Shown here one piece after another: positions 34,453 to 42,593 of a DNA stretch of 64,000 nucleotides; the stretch's first letter is position 1; the number at the start of each line of letters is the position of its first letter. The stretch is taken from NCBI GenBank assembly GCA_963713545.1, contig CAVQME010000011.1, positions 62,001 through 126,000 on the forward strand, read 5' to 3'. A program made the translations under genes and the position numbers. The notes under the pieces are model-generated. The model had not been told where the DNA came from. It saw only the letters and a list, made by a program, of their open reading frames with translations, and ran no database searches. This DNA is from CAVPLM01 sp963713545. GTDB taxonomy: Bacteria > Actinomycetota > Thermoleophilia > RBG-16-64-13.

Positions 34453-34887
34453 GTGGACGCCAGACCCCTTACCATCGACGCGAGTGTCTTCGTCCGAGCT
34501 GCGATCCCGCACGAAGACGGCTTCGAAGAAAGCGCCGATTTCCTTCGCTCGCTCGGCGCGGCGCGGCGATTGGTGATCCTACCCACGCTTGTCAAGCCAG
34601 AGGTCTCGGGCGCGCTGAGCCGGGGGCTCGGCGACCCAGAAACTGTCGAGGTCGTTCTCGATGAGCTCGACCGACTGGCGGATGCTCTCTTCGTGCCCCT
34701 GGACCGATCCCTTGCTGGAGAGGCCGCCGAAATCGCTCGCCAGGCCGGGCTGCGAGGCGCGGATGCGGTCTACGCCGCCACCGCGCGTCGCTTCGACGCG
34801 GTCCTGGTGACGCTCGACAGGCAGCAGTTGGAGAGACTACCGCCCCACATCAGCGTTTGTTCTCCCTGCGAGGCGCTCGAGACATAG
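34453..34887 (+). CDS. PIN domain toxin (VapC-like ribonuclease)
   Basis: A 144-residue PIN nuclease. The acidic residues are in LTIDASVFVRA, VKPEVSGALSRG, LRGADAVYAATA and LVTLDRQQLE, so the active site looks complete. GTG 34453 is preceded by GCGAAGG. It pairs with the upstream Phd-like antitoxin. Most VapC toxins cut tRNA or rRNA; the target here is unknown. The longer open frame upstream overlaps the antitoxin gene and is rejected. Confidence 0.88.
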   Translation: MDARPLTIDASVFVRAAIPHEDGFEESADFLRSLGAARRLVILPTLVKPEVSGALSRGLGDPETVEVVLDELDRLADALFVPLDRSLAGEAAEIARQAGLRGADAVYAATARRFDAVLVTLDRQQLERLPPHISVCSPCEALET

Positions 34888-34971
34888 CCCGGATTGCAGC
34901 CCGGATAGCTTCCTGAGTCGCGGATTTCTATCGACCGCGTTTCGGAAGACCCCGGCGTGTCGGGATGCGAC

Positions 34972-35001
34972 GCGGCCGGCATCCCCGCGGATGCCGGCCG
35001 C
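34972..35001. terminator. Strong hairpin between converging toxin and sdhB genes
   Basis: GCGGCCGGCATCC (34972-34984), loop CCGC, GGATGCCGGCCGC (34989-35001): a perfect 13-bp stem with a 4-base loop. There is no T-run, so it may act as a bidirectional 3' end stabiliser or a rho-assisted terminator. The rest of the interval 34888-35059 shows nothing else. Confidence 0.55.
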
Positions 35002-35059
35002 CTATCGTTCCCCCGCTCGCAACACCCCAGCGGACCGTCGTCCGGTCTGGGGGCCACCC

Positions 35060-35788
35060 CTACTTGAGCTTGCCGAAGATCCTCCGGCGCACAACAGTCC
35101 TCTTGAGCCCCTGGATACCCTCTGTGGGATTGAGCTCCTTCGGACATGCTTCCACACAGTTCATGATCGTGTGACAACGGTAGACGCCGCGTTCGTTATC
35201 GAAGCGAGGTAAGCGTTCCTTGCGGGCCTCGTCCCGGCTGTCCACCTCGAACCGGTAGGCCTTAAGTAGAGCCGCAGGTCCCAGGTAGTTCTCCTCGCCC
35301 CACGCCGACGGGCAACTGGAGTAGCAGCATCCGCACAGGATACAGTCCACCGGCATGTCGATCTTCCTGCGCTCTTTGGGCGACTGGATGATCTCCTTCT
35401 CGGGGTCGGGCGAGTTCCGGATCAGCCAGGGCATGATGTACTCGTACTTGGCAAAGAACTGGTCCATGTCGCAGACCATGTCCTTCACCAACGGCAGGTG
35501 AGGCATAGGGCCGACCGTGATGAGATCCGTATCGAGATGCTTGACGTTTGTCTGGCAGGCCAGCCGGTAGGCACCGTTGATGTACATGGCGCAGCTGCCG
35601 CACACGGACGCCCGACAGCAGAAGCGGAACGACAGGCTCCCGTCGAACTTCTCCTGAATATGGAAGAGACCCTCGAGCACGGTGAGGTTCTCACCTTCGT
35701 AGGTGACGGTGTATTCCTCCCAGTGGGCCTCCGGGTCCTTCTTGCTGTGAGGATCTTGCCGCTTGAGGCGAAACTTGATGTCAGGCAT
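35060..35788 (-). CDS. sdhB: Succinate dehydrogenase iron-sulfur subunit
   Basis: Carries electrons from the flavin of SdhA to quinone. 242 residues with the plant-ferredoxin 2Fe-2S motif CCRASVCGSC, a distal cysteine in YRLACQT, and ferredoxin-like clusters CILCGCCYSSCP and CHTIMNCVEACPKELNP. Its ATG overlaps the sdhA stop by 1 base (TGATG). It is the last gene of the fum-sdh operon. The tail GLKRTVVRRRIFGKLK is basic. Confidence 0.95.
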   Translation of the reverse strand: MPDIKFRLKRQDPHSKKDPEAHWEEYTVTYEGENLTVLEGLFHIQEKFDGSLSFRFCCRASVCGSCAMYINGAYRLACQTNVKHLDTDLITVGPMPHLPLVKDMVCDMDQFFAKYEYIMPWLIRNSPDPEKEIIQSPKERRKIDMPVDCILCGCCYSSCPSAWGEENYLGPAALLKAYRFEVDSRDEARKERLPRFDNERGVYRCHTIMNCVEACPKELNPTEGIQGLKRTVVRRRIFGKLK

Positions 35789-37500
35789 CAGTACTTCCGC
35801 TCCTGTAGCTCGAAAGTGCCGAGAGTCACGGGCTTGAAGCCGAGACGAGGACCGATTGCTTCGGGCTGGTAGAAGGCCAGGGTGTGCTTGAGCCAGTTCG
35901 CATCGTCGCGCGTATCGTAGTCGGTCCGGAAATGCGCTCCGCGGGACTCCTGCCGGGCGATCGCGCCTAGGCCGACGCAGAGAGCCAAGTCGATCATTCC
36001 TTCGAACTCGATAGTCCGGATCATATCGACGTTGAAGACGGTGCCTGTCCAGCGGAGGCCGATGTTCTTCACCCGCTCCTTGACGGATACAAGCTTCTCC
36101 AAACCCGTCCTCATGGTGGCCTCGTCGCGGAACAGGAAGAAGTGCTCTTTCATCGCTACGGTCATCTCGGCGCGCAGCGCATACGCATCGTCGGTGCCGG
36201 TCTTGGCACCCAGTTCCTCGACTTTCTGCTCCATCGCCTGAACGGCGGCGAACGCGGTCCGGGCGTTCGGCGGCCGCTTATCGGTCCGCCCTTCCAGATA
36301 ACGCACCACTTCTGCTCCGGCGCGCCGACCGAACACGATCGTCTCGAGCAGGGAGTTGCCGCCCAAACGGTTGGCTCCGTGGACCGAAACGCAGGCACAC
36401 TCACCGGCGGCGTACAGGCCGGGCATGACCGTGGTTCCGTTCACATCCGTGTCGATGCCCCCCATCCAGTAGTGCTGGCTGGGGACGACCGGAATGGGCT
36501 CCTCTATCGGGTCCACGCCTTCGAAGTGGATGGCCAAGTCGCGGATCCCAGGGAGGCGCTCCAGGATCTTCTCCGCTCCTAGATGGCGAAGGTCGAGATA
36601 CACGTAACCTTGTCCGCCGATCCCTCGGCCTTCGTTGATCTCGATCTGTATCGAACGAGCCGTGATGTCACGCGGGGCCAATTCCATGAACTTGGGCGCG
36701 TATTTCTCCATGAAGCGCTCGCCCAGGTCGTTGATGAGGTAGCCGCCCTCGCCCCGGGCCCCTTCGGTCATGAGGATCTGGGTGGTGTAGAGACCTGTCG
36801 GGTGGAACTGGACGAACTCCATGTCCTTGAGAGGCACGCCCGCTTCGTAGGCCATGGACATCCCGCAGCCCGTGCTGATGAGGCTGTTGGTGGTGTTGCT
36901 GTAGGTGCGGCCGGCGCCCCCGGTCGCGATGACGACCGCGTTAGCCGTGAATGCCTCGAAGCCACCGTGGATCATGTCGTACGAGACCACACCTTGGCAG
37001 ACACCCTCGTGCACGATCAACTTGGCCACGTACTGCTCGACATACATCTTGACCTGCTGCTTGTAGGCCTCCTCGACCAGGGTATGCAGCAGGTAGTGGC
37101 CGGTCTTGTCGGCGCCGTAGCAGCAGCGCGGGAAACCGGCGCCTCCGAACGGCCGCTGGGCGATGGTCCCATCGTCGAAACGACTGAAGGGGCAACCCCA
37201 GTGGTCCATCTCGTAGATGACCCTGGGAGCGTCCTTGGCCATCTGGACGGCGCAATCTTGATCGACCAGGAAGTCGCCGCCCTTGGTGGTGTCGAAGGCG
37301 TGCTTCTCCCAGGTGTCGTCGCGGCCTTCGGGGTGGTTACCGAGAGCGGCGTTGATGCCACCTTGGGCTTGACCGGAATGGCTCCGGCCTGGATGGACTT
37401 GGGAGAGTATCGCCACATCGGCCCCGGCCCGCTTGGCTTCGATAGCAGCGCGCAGGCCGGCAAGGCCGCCGCCCACAACGATCACGTCATGATGGATCAT
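35788..37500 (-). CDS. sdhA: Succinate dehydrogenase flavoprotein subunit
   Basis: 570 residues. The FAD-binding VVVGGGLAGLRAAIEAKRAG opens the protein. RSHSGQAQGGINAALG contains the histidine that usually carries covalent FAD. The substrate site is in QFHPTGLYTTQILMTEGARG, and the C-terminal R-x-ESRG segment is QESRGAHFRTDYDTRDD. It oxidises succinate to fumarate, which the fumarase genes upstream hydrate. TAAGGTGA precedes ATG 37500. Confidence 0.96.
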   Translation of the reverse strand: MIHHDVIVVGGGLAGLRAAIEAKRAGADVAILSQVHPGRSHSGQAQGGINAALGNHPEGRDDTWEKHAFDTTKGGDFLVDQDCAVQMAKDAPRVIYEMDHWGCPFSRFDDGTIAQRPFGGAGFPRCCYGADKTGHYLLHTLVEEAYKQQVKMYVEQYVAKLIVHEGVCQGVVSYDMIHGGFEAFTANAVVIATGGAGRTYSNTTNSLISTGCGMSMAYEAGVPLKDMEFVQFHPTGLYTTQILMTEGARGEGGYLINDLGERFMEKYAPKFMELAPRDITARSIQIEINEGRGIGGQGYVYLDLRHLGAEKILERLPGIRDLAIHFEGVDPIEEPIPVVPSQHYWMGGIDTDVNGTTVMPGLYAAGECACVSVHGANRLGGNSLLETIVFGRRAGAEVVRYLEGRTDKRPPNARTAFAAVQAMEQKVEELGAKTGTDDAYALRAEMTVAMKEHFFLFRDEATMRTGLEKLVSVKERVKNIGLRWTGTVFNVDMIRTIEFEGMIDLALCVGLGAIARQESRGAHFRTDYDTRDDANWLKHTLAFYQPEAIGPRLGFKPVTLGTFELQERKY

Positions 37501-37516
37501 GTCTCGCTCACCTTAC

Positions 37517-37879
37517 CTAACTGATCCAGGGCCAGAGGGCCCAGGTTCCATATGCCATGAACGCGATACCCACCACCCAGAGAACGATGGTGAGGATCAG
37601 GGCACGCGTACGCGAGGTGAACCAGTAGTCCATGAGCACCATGCGCAGACCGTTGAGGGCATGGTAGATGCCGGCCGCCAGCAGGATGATGTCGACCGCA
37701 GTGAGCCCGGCGTGGGCCAGGCGGTCGGCGATATTGTCGTAGTTCAGTTCACCGATATTGAGGATGTGCGTGAAGATCAGATGGATCGCCAGCATCACGA
37801 TCAGGAGCACGGCGGTGACCCTCTGGAAGACCCAGGACCACATCCCGCCCCTGTGGGTGGAGACAGTCTCGGCTTTCAA
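37517..37879 (-). CDS. sdhD: Succinate dehydrogenase membrane anchor subunit
   Basis: 120 residues with three hydrophobic helices. GMWSWVFQRVTAVLLIV and MLAIHLIFTH contain the arginine/histidine pair expected near quinone and heme. The third part includes YHALNGLRMVLMDYW, which is strikingly like the matching segment of the neighbouring SdhC. It starts with TTG 37879 inside the sdhC stop (TTGA overlap of 4 bases). The assignment as SdhD rather than SdhC is by position; the two are similar. Confidence 0.85.
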   Translation of the reverse strand: MKAETVSTHRGGMWSWVFQRVTAVLLIVMLAIHLIFTHILNIGELNYDNIADRLAHAGLTAVDIILLAAGIYHALNGLRMVLMDYWFTSRTRALILTIVLWVVGIAFMAYGTWALWPWIS

Positions 37880-38286
37880 CTGGTCACCCCCTCACCGGTG
37901 ACGATGTAGGTGAAGGCTACCCAGGCGAAGATGGCGAAACAGATGACCACCACCGCCATAGCGCTCCAGAACAGCAGCTTGTGCCGGTGCACCCCGATGC
38001 CGAAGTCCATGAGGATGATGCGCACTCCGTTCAGCGCGTGATAAAGAACGGCCACAACCAGCGCCAGGTCCAGAAGGACCAAGACAGGATGGTCGAAGGT
38101 CTTCATCAGGCTGTTCAGCGTTTCACCGTCGCCGCCGAACTGCCCTGTGGAGATGATGATGATGTGGGCGCCCAAATAGAACACGAGGATGAGCCCGCTG
38201 ATCCGGAACAGTAACCAGGCCCACATCCCGGTCGCCTTCCAGAGCCCGACCCCGACGTTGGCCGTCTCACGAGGTTTTCCGCTCAA
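37876..38286 (-). CDS. sdhC: Succinate dehydrogenase cytochrome b subunit
   Basis: 136 residues with three transmembrane helices. GMWAWLLFRISGLILVFYLG is helix 1, the heme histidine is likely in LGAHIIII, and YHALNGVRIILMDFG matches SdhD. It starts at TTG 38286, overlapping the fumarase stop (TTGA). With SdhD it anchors the SdhAB pair and passes electrons to the quinone pool. Confidence 0.87.
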   Translation of the reverse strand: MSGKPRETANVGVGLWKATGMWAWLLFRISGLILVFYLGAHIIIISTGQFGGDGETLNSLMKTFDHPVLVLLDLALVVAVLYHALNGVRIILMDFGIGVHRHKLLFWSAMAVVVICFAIFAWVAFTYIVTGEGVTS

Positions 38287-38843
38287 GAATCCCCCTTCCT
38301 CTCGTACTTCTTGCGACCTTCGGTGTAAAGATCGCCGCCGTACATATCGTTGATGACCACCACAGGGAAATCCTCCACCTGAAGCTCGCGGATGGCCTCA
38401 GGACCCAGATCTTCATAGGCGACGACTTTGGCCGAGACGATCCTCTGGGCGAGGAGGGCGCCTGCGCCGCCGGTGGCGCCCAGGTAGACGGCCTTGTCGC
38501 GCTTGAGCGCCTCCTTGACGGCTTCGTTGCGAAGCCCCTTGCCGATCATGCCCTTGAGCCCCAGGTCGAGCAGCTTGGGCGAATAGACGTCCATGCGGCC
38601 GGACGTCGTCGGACCGGCCGACCCGATCACCTCACCCGGTTTGGGCGGGGTGGGGCCCACGAAGTAGATGATCTGCCCCTGGATGTCGATGGGCAGAGCC
38701 TCGCCCTTGTCGATAAGCTCCACCAGCCGTTTGTGAGCGGCGTCGCGGCCCGTGTAGATCGTCCCGGTGATGAGCAGGCGGTCGCCGGCATGAAGGCTTT
38801 CGACGACCTCGTCGGTGAGTGGGGTGGTGACGGAGCGTTCCAT
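38283..38843 (-). CDS. Class I fumarase beta subunit (C-terminal domain)
   Basis: 186 residues equivalent to the C-terminal domain of FumA/L-tartrate dehydratase: GDRLLITGTIYTGRDAAHKR, GPTPPKPGEVIGSAGPTTSG, and AVYLGATGGAGALLAQRI with the conserved serine/glycine loop. Together with the alpha protein it hydrates fumarate to malate. ATG 38843 overlaps the alpha stop by one base (TGATG). An in-frame ATG at 38879 lies inside the alpha gene and is rejected. Confidence 0.92.
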   Translation of the reverse strand: MERSVTTPLTDEVVESLHAGDRLLITGTIYTGRDAAHKRLVELIDKGEALPIDIQGQIIYFVGPTPPKPGEVIGSAGPTTSGRMDVYSPKLLDLGLKGMIGKGLRNEAVKEALKRDKAVYLGATGGAGALLAQRIVSAKVVAYEDLGPEAIRELQVEDFPVVVINDMYGGDLYTEGRKKYERKGDS

Positions 38844-39688
38844 CAGAGCACCACCTCTTTGTGCCGGGCGGAGTGGCATTGGACGTTGACCGCCACCGGC
38901 ATGCTGGCGATGTGCGCCGGCAACTCCTCCACGAAGACGTCGATCACGGTGGTGGTGCCCCCGAGGCCTGCCGGGCCGATGCCCAGAGAGTTGCAGCGGC
39001 GCTCCAGCTCGTCCTCGAGTTCGGCCAGCCGCGGGTCGGGGTTAGTGGAGCCGACCTCGCGCAGCAGGGCGTGCTTGGCCATGTACGCCGCCTTCTCGAA
39101 CGTCCCCCCGAGCCCCACCCCCACGATGATGGGCGGGCATGGGTTGGGACCGGCCTTGCTGACTGTGTCGACGATGAAGTCGATCGCACCCTGTCTGCCT
39201 TGCGAAGGTTTCAGCATGCCCAGTGCGCTCATGTTCTCGGCACCCCCGCCCTTGGGAGCGACGATCACTTTCACCTTGTCTCCTGGAACGATCCGTGTGT
39301 GCAGCATGGCCGGAGTGTTGTCGCCGGTGTTCTTGCGGGCCCCGATGGGGTCGGCGACGGCCGATTTGCGCAAATAGCCTTCCGTATAGCCCTTGCGCAC
39401 GCCTTCGTCCACCGCCTCTTCGAGACTACCCCCCATTAGGTGCACGTCCTGGCCTATCTCGAGAAACACCACGGCCAGCCCCGTGTCCTGGCAGAGAGGC
39501 CGGTCCGTGTCTTTGGCGAGCTTGGCGTTCTCGAGGAGCTCGCGGAAGATATCCCTTCCCGTCTCGGACTCTTCCCGCTCGGCCGCTTGCTCGAAGAACG
39601 CGACCACATCCTCGCCCAGATGATTGCAGGCGTCGACAGCCAGCTTGGCCACCGCCTCAGTGATCTGGGCGACGTCCAACTCCCTCAC
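38843..39688 (-). CDS. Class I fumarase alpha subunit (4Fe-4S domain)
   Basis: 281 residues of the N-terminal fumarase class I domain. The three cluster cysteines are probably in RPLCQDTGLAVVF, RCNSLGIGPAGLGG and NPCPPIIVGVGLGG, and the helix FEKAAYMAKHALLRE is typical. A class I enzyme is iron-sulfur dependent and oxygen-sensitive, which suggests anaerobic or microaerobic life. It heads the six-gene fumA-fumB-sdhC-D-A-B operon. Confidence 0.92.
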   Translation of the reverse strand: MRELDVAQITEAVAKLAVDACNHLGEDVVAFFEQAAEREESETGRDIFRELLENAKLAKDTDRPLCQDTGLAVVFLEIGQDVHLMGGSLEEAVDEGVRKGYTEGYLRKSAVADPIGARKNTGDNTPAMLHTRIVPGDKVKVIVAPKGGGAENMSALGMLKPSQGRQGAIDFIVDTVSKAGPNPCPPIIVGVGLGGTFEKAAYMAKHALLREVGSTNPDPRLAELEDELERRCNSLGIGPAGLGGTTTVIDVFVEELPAHIASMPVAVNVQCHSARHKEVVL

Positions 39689-39821
39689 AATATGTTCCTC
39701 CTCGACTCGGGTCAGCGCCCCCAGCCTTGCCCTGGCATTCCCCGCAGGCCACTCTACACTCTTTCGCCCCGCACCGGAAGACGGACCCCGCCGCTTTGCG
39801 GGCCAGAAGCGGGGGCCGCGG

Positions 39822-39872
39822 GCCGAGCCCGGGACCGGGGCCTTCTTTGTGGCGGCCGTTCCCGGGCTCGGC
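39822..39872. repeat. Long inverted repeat upstream of trpS
   Basis: GCCGAGCCCGGGA (39822-39834) and TCCCGGGCTCGGC (39860-39872) are perfect 13-base arms around a 25-base centre. A TACACT -10-like box begins at the next base (39873-39878). The position suggests control of trpS transcription or a hairpin at the 5' end. No T-box motif was recognised. The 228-base interval 39689-39916 holds nothing else. Confidence 0.45.
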
Positions 39873-39916
39873 TACACTAGATGCCGCTACAAGGCGACCA
39901 CACGACAAGGGACACC

Positions 39917-40888
39917 ATGCGCATACTCTCCGGGACACAACCCTCGGGCAGACCCCATCTGGGCAACTACTACGGGGCCATCCGCCAGTACATCTCGCTC
40001 CAGGCCGGTAACGAGCCCTTCTATTTCATAGCCAGCTACCATGCGCTCACCGCCGTGCAGGAGCCCCAGCTGCTCCGGGAATACACGATAGGCGTGGCTC
40101 TGGACTTCCTGGCTCTCGGTCTCGATCCCGCACAGGCCACGCTGTTTGCCCAGCAAGACGTTCCCGAGGTCACCGAACTCACCTGGATCCTCTCGTGCGT
40201 CACCCCCATGGGTCTCCTGGAGCGAGCCGTCAGCTACAAGGACAAGATCGCCCAGGGCCTCACGCCCAACCATGGGCTCTTCGCCTACCCCGTGCTGCAG
40301 GCGGCCGACATACTCATATACCTTTCCGATTTGGTCCCGGTCGGTCAGGATCAGAAGCAGCACATCGAGATGACCCGCGACATCGCCGGCAAGTTCAACC
40401 AGCAATTCGGCGAAGTCTTCACCATCCCCGCCGCCTACATCCTCGACGACACCGCGGTGGTCCCGGGCATAGACGGCCGCAAGATGTCCAAGAGCTATGG
40501 TAACGAGATCGGCATCTTCGATGAGGGAAACGTCCTCAAGAAGAAGGTCATGTCCATCGTCACCGACTCGGCTCCGGTCGAGGCTCCCAAGGATCCGGAG
40601 CAATCCACTCCCTTCCTTCTCCTGCGCCTCGTCGCTTCCCCCGAGGAGACGGCCGAATGGGAGGCTCGCTACAAAGCCGGGGGGATGGGGTACGGCGAGG
40701 TCAAGAAGCGCCTGCTGGAACTGACAAACGAGTCCTTCGCCCCCTACCGCGAGCGACGTCGCGAGCTGGAGAACGACCCCGGTTACGTCATGGACGTGCT
40801 CAAGGATGGCGGGCGACGTGCCCGAGCGGTCGCCCAAGAGGTCATGCACAAGGTGCGGGAGGCCACCGGGCTGGCCACCACGTACTGA
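39917..40888 (+). CDS. trpS: Tryptophanyl-tRNA synthetase
   Basis: 323-residue class I aminoacyl-tRNA synthetase that charges tRNA-Trp. The HIGH-type signature is SGRPHLGNYYG near the N-terminus, and the KMSKS loop is GRKMSKSYGNEIG. FAYPVLQAADILIY and VGQDQKQHIEMTRDIA form the tryptophan and ATP pockets. ATG 39917 has AAGGGA 5 bases before it; the upstream ATG 39881 lacks a site and would add an unusual N-terminus. Confidence 0.96.
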   Translation: MRILSGTQPSGRPHLGNYYGAIRQYISLQAGNEPFYFIASYHALTAVQEPQLLREYTIGVALDFLALGLDPAQATLFAQQDVPEVTELTWILSCVTPMGLLERAVSYKDKIAQGLTPNHGLFAYPVLQAADILIYLSDLVPVGQDQKQHIEMTRDIAGKFNQQFGEVFTIPAAYILDDTAVVPGIDGRKMSKSYGNEIGIFDEGNVLKKKVMSIVTDSAPVEAPKDPEQSTPFLLLRLVASPEETAEWEARYKAGGMGYGEVKKRLLELTNESFAPYRERRRELENDPGYVMDVLKDGGRRARAVAQEVMHKVREATGLATTY

Positions 40889-40893
40889 ACGCG

Positions 40894-41562
40894 TCAGCTC
40901 GTGGTGGTCGTCTCCTCCACCACTTGGGGACTGACCCGGACCGTGCCCCTGTACCACGGCGGGTTGTAGAGCAGGATAGGCTCGTAGCCGGCTGGGCCCT
41001 TGAATGTGAGTAGCAGGTCCAAAGAGGTGTTCTTGAGCAGGCTGCGCGGGAGCGGCCCGGACCTGGTCGGTTCGATGCTCGCGACCGTATCGCCGATCGC
41101 ACAGGCGAAGTGGTTGGGATCCACCCTGATGGGGTCCGTTTCCCGGTTCTCCACCCGCACCTGCGCCTGATAGAAGGATTCGCCCGCTTCTGGAGCCGTA
41201 GGGGTCTGCTCGCTGAGGCGCTGAACGGGTGCCGCCGGCTGGAAGGTGGAGTGCAGGGCCTTGACGGTCACCAGCGCGGTCCCCACCTCGAGGGCCTCGC
41301 CCACCGCGCCCTCGATGTCTCCCGACTGCGATCCATCGCCGCTGATGGATGAGGACGTGGTCTCCCCGTCCACCTGCTCTTCTTCTCCGCTGCACCCGAG
41401 GGCCACCGGCACGCATGCCAGCCCGATCAGCAAAAGCACCAGCGCGGCGAGACCGCGCGCCCGCGGACCCGCCACAACCTCGCGAGCCGCGCGCGACCCC
41501 CGCGCCGGCAGGCAGGGGGCCCCTGAGGCCGGGCGCATGGATGTCACGATCCGTTCGAGCAC
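40894..41562 (-). CDS. Lipoprotein with DUF4352-like beta domain
   Basis: 222 residues. A basic N-terminal segment precedes a hydrophobic helix ending in the lipobox-like VALGC, followed by an acidic, serine-rich linker. The rest (VTVKALHSTF, FYQAQVRVENRETDPIRVDPNHFACAIGD) resembles the immunoglobulin-like DUF4352/telomeric-repeat-like fold of exported actinobacterial lipoproteins. The ending EETTTTS is threonine-rich. Start uncertain: GTG 41562 has no good ribosome site, and an in-frame ATG lies at 41538. Function unknown. Confidence 0.6.
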   Translation of the reverse strand: MLERIVTSMRPASGAPCLPARGSRAAREVVAGPRARGLAALVLLLIGLACVPVALGCSGEEEQVDGETTSSSISGDGSQSGDIEGAVGEALEVGTALVTVKALHSTFQPAAPVQRLSEQTPTAPEAGESFYQAQVRVENRETDPIRVDPNHFACAIGDTVASIEPTRSGPLPRSLLKNTSLDLLLTFKGPAGYEPILLYNPPWYRGTVRVSPQVVEETTTTS

Positions 41563-41569
41563 GCGCCTA

Positions 41570-42568
41570 TCATACGCGTAAGACTTGCGGGTTGACCATG
41601 TGCACGACCCGTTCCCCCCGCACGGCGGCGATGGCGTTGCGGGCAGCGAGTTCCGCCATGCGCCCCCTGGTCTCCACCGTGGCGCTGCCCAGATGAGGCA
41701 GCAGTACGACGTTGTCGAGGTCGGTCAGGCCCGCCGCTAGTTCGGGTTCGCGCTCGTAGACGTCCAGACCTGCTCCGGCAAGATGCCCGTCCTCCAGCGA
41801 CTCCACCAGCGCCGCTTCATCGACCACCGGTCCGCGGGAGGTGTTCACAAGATAAGATCCAGGCCGCATGAGCGCCAGTTCTGGAGCGCCGATGAGATGA
41901 TGCGTCTCTTCGGTCAGAGGAACATGGAGACTCACGATGTCGGCTTCGCTCAGGACTCCGTCAAGGCCGGGCCGGTATTCCCACCGCGCCCCGGCCGGCA
42001 CAGACTCTTGAGCCAGAGGGCCGCTGATTCTCGTGTAAAGCACGCGCATGTCGAACCCGAGAGAGCGCCGAGCGACCGCCTGCCCGATACGGCCCATCCC
42101 TATTATGCCCAGCGTCGCTCCCGCGACCGTTCGTCCCAGCAACACGAAGGGGCTCCACTGTCCGAAACGCCCTTTCCTCACCATGAGATCGCCTTCGACC
42201 ACGCGCCGGACCGTGCTCAAGATGAGGGCCCACGTCAGATCAGCGGTCGCATCGGTGAGCACTCCCGGGGTATTGGTGACTAGGATCCCGCGCTTCGTGG
42301 CCGCCTCGACATCCACGTTGTCATAGCCTACGGCCATGTTGGAGATCACGCGCAGTCGCGGGCCGGCCGCTTCCATGACTTCTTCGTCAATAGTCTCGCT
42401 GAGCAGGCAGAGCAAGGCATCGACGCCGCGCACGCCCCGTAGCAGTTCCTCCCTGGCGGGCGGACGGTCCTCCTCGCCACCGATGACCGAGAATGCTTCG
42501 TGCACCAGCGTGAGACCGGGCTCTGGAATACGCCTGGTCAGAAACATGAGCGGTCTGGCGGAATCCAT
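41570..42568 (-). CDS. D-2-hydroxyacid dehydrogenase (glyoxylate/hydroxypyruvate reductase-like)
   Basis: 332 residues with the two-domain D-isomer-specific dehydrogenase fold. The NAD(P) motif is LGIIGMGRIGQAVARR. The catalytic arginine is in NTSRGPVVDE, the glutamate in LDVYEREPE and the histidine in LLPHLGSAT. SNMAVGYDNVDVEAAT and NTPGVLTDATADL are typical of glyoxylate reductases. It is divergent from the DUF72 gene and runs ahead of the lipoprotein gene, 7 bases apart. The substrate is inferred from similarity only. Confidence 0.88.
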   Translation of the reverse strand: MDSARPLMFLTRRIPEPGLTLVHEAFSVIGGEEDRPPAREELLRGVRGVDALLCLLSETIDEEVMEAAGPRLRVISNMAVGYDNVDVEAATKRGILVTNTPGVLTDATADLTWALILSTVRRVVEGDLMVRKGRFGQWSPFVLLGRTVAGATLGIIGMGRIGQAVARRSLGFDMRVLYTRISGPLAQESVPAGARWEYRPGLDGVLSEADIVSLHVPLTEETHHLIGAPELALMRPGSYLVNTSRGPVVDEAALVESLEDGHLAGAGLDVYEREPELAAGLTDLDNVVLLPHLGSATVETRGRMAELAARNAIAAVRGERVVHMVNPQVLRV

Positions 42569-42579
42569 GGCCGGTCCAG

Positions 42580-42585
42580 TATATC
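42580..42585 (+). promoter_or_regulatory. Candidate -10 box of a leaderless promoter
   Basis: TATATC ends 8 bases before ATG 42594, which has no ribosome site. No clear -35 element. Confidence 0.3.
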
Positions 42586-42593
42586 CTTAGCTC

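Noticed and set aside
34888..35059. tRNA or small RNA in the gap before sdhB
   Set aside because: No cloverleaf could be drawn; the strong hairpin is better explained as a 3' end structure between converging genes.
39689..39916. T-box leader for trpS
   Set aside because: No T-box consensus or antiterminator was recognised; only the inverted repeat is reported.
39887..41416. 509-codon minus-strand frame across trpS and the lipoprotein gene
   Set aside because: Crosses two good genes on different strands and has no family features.
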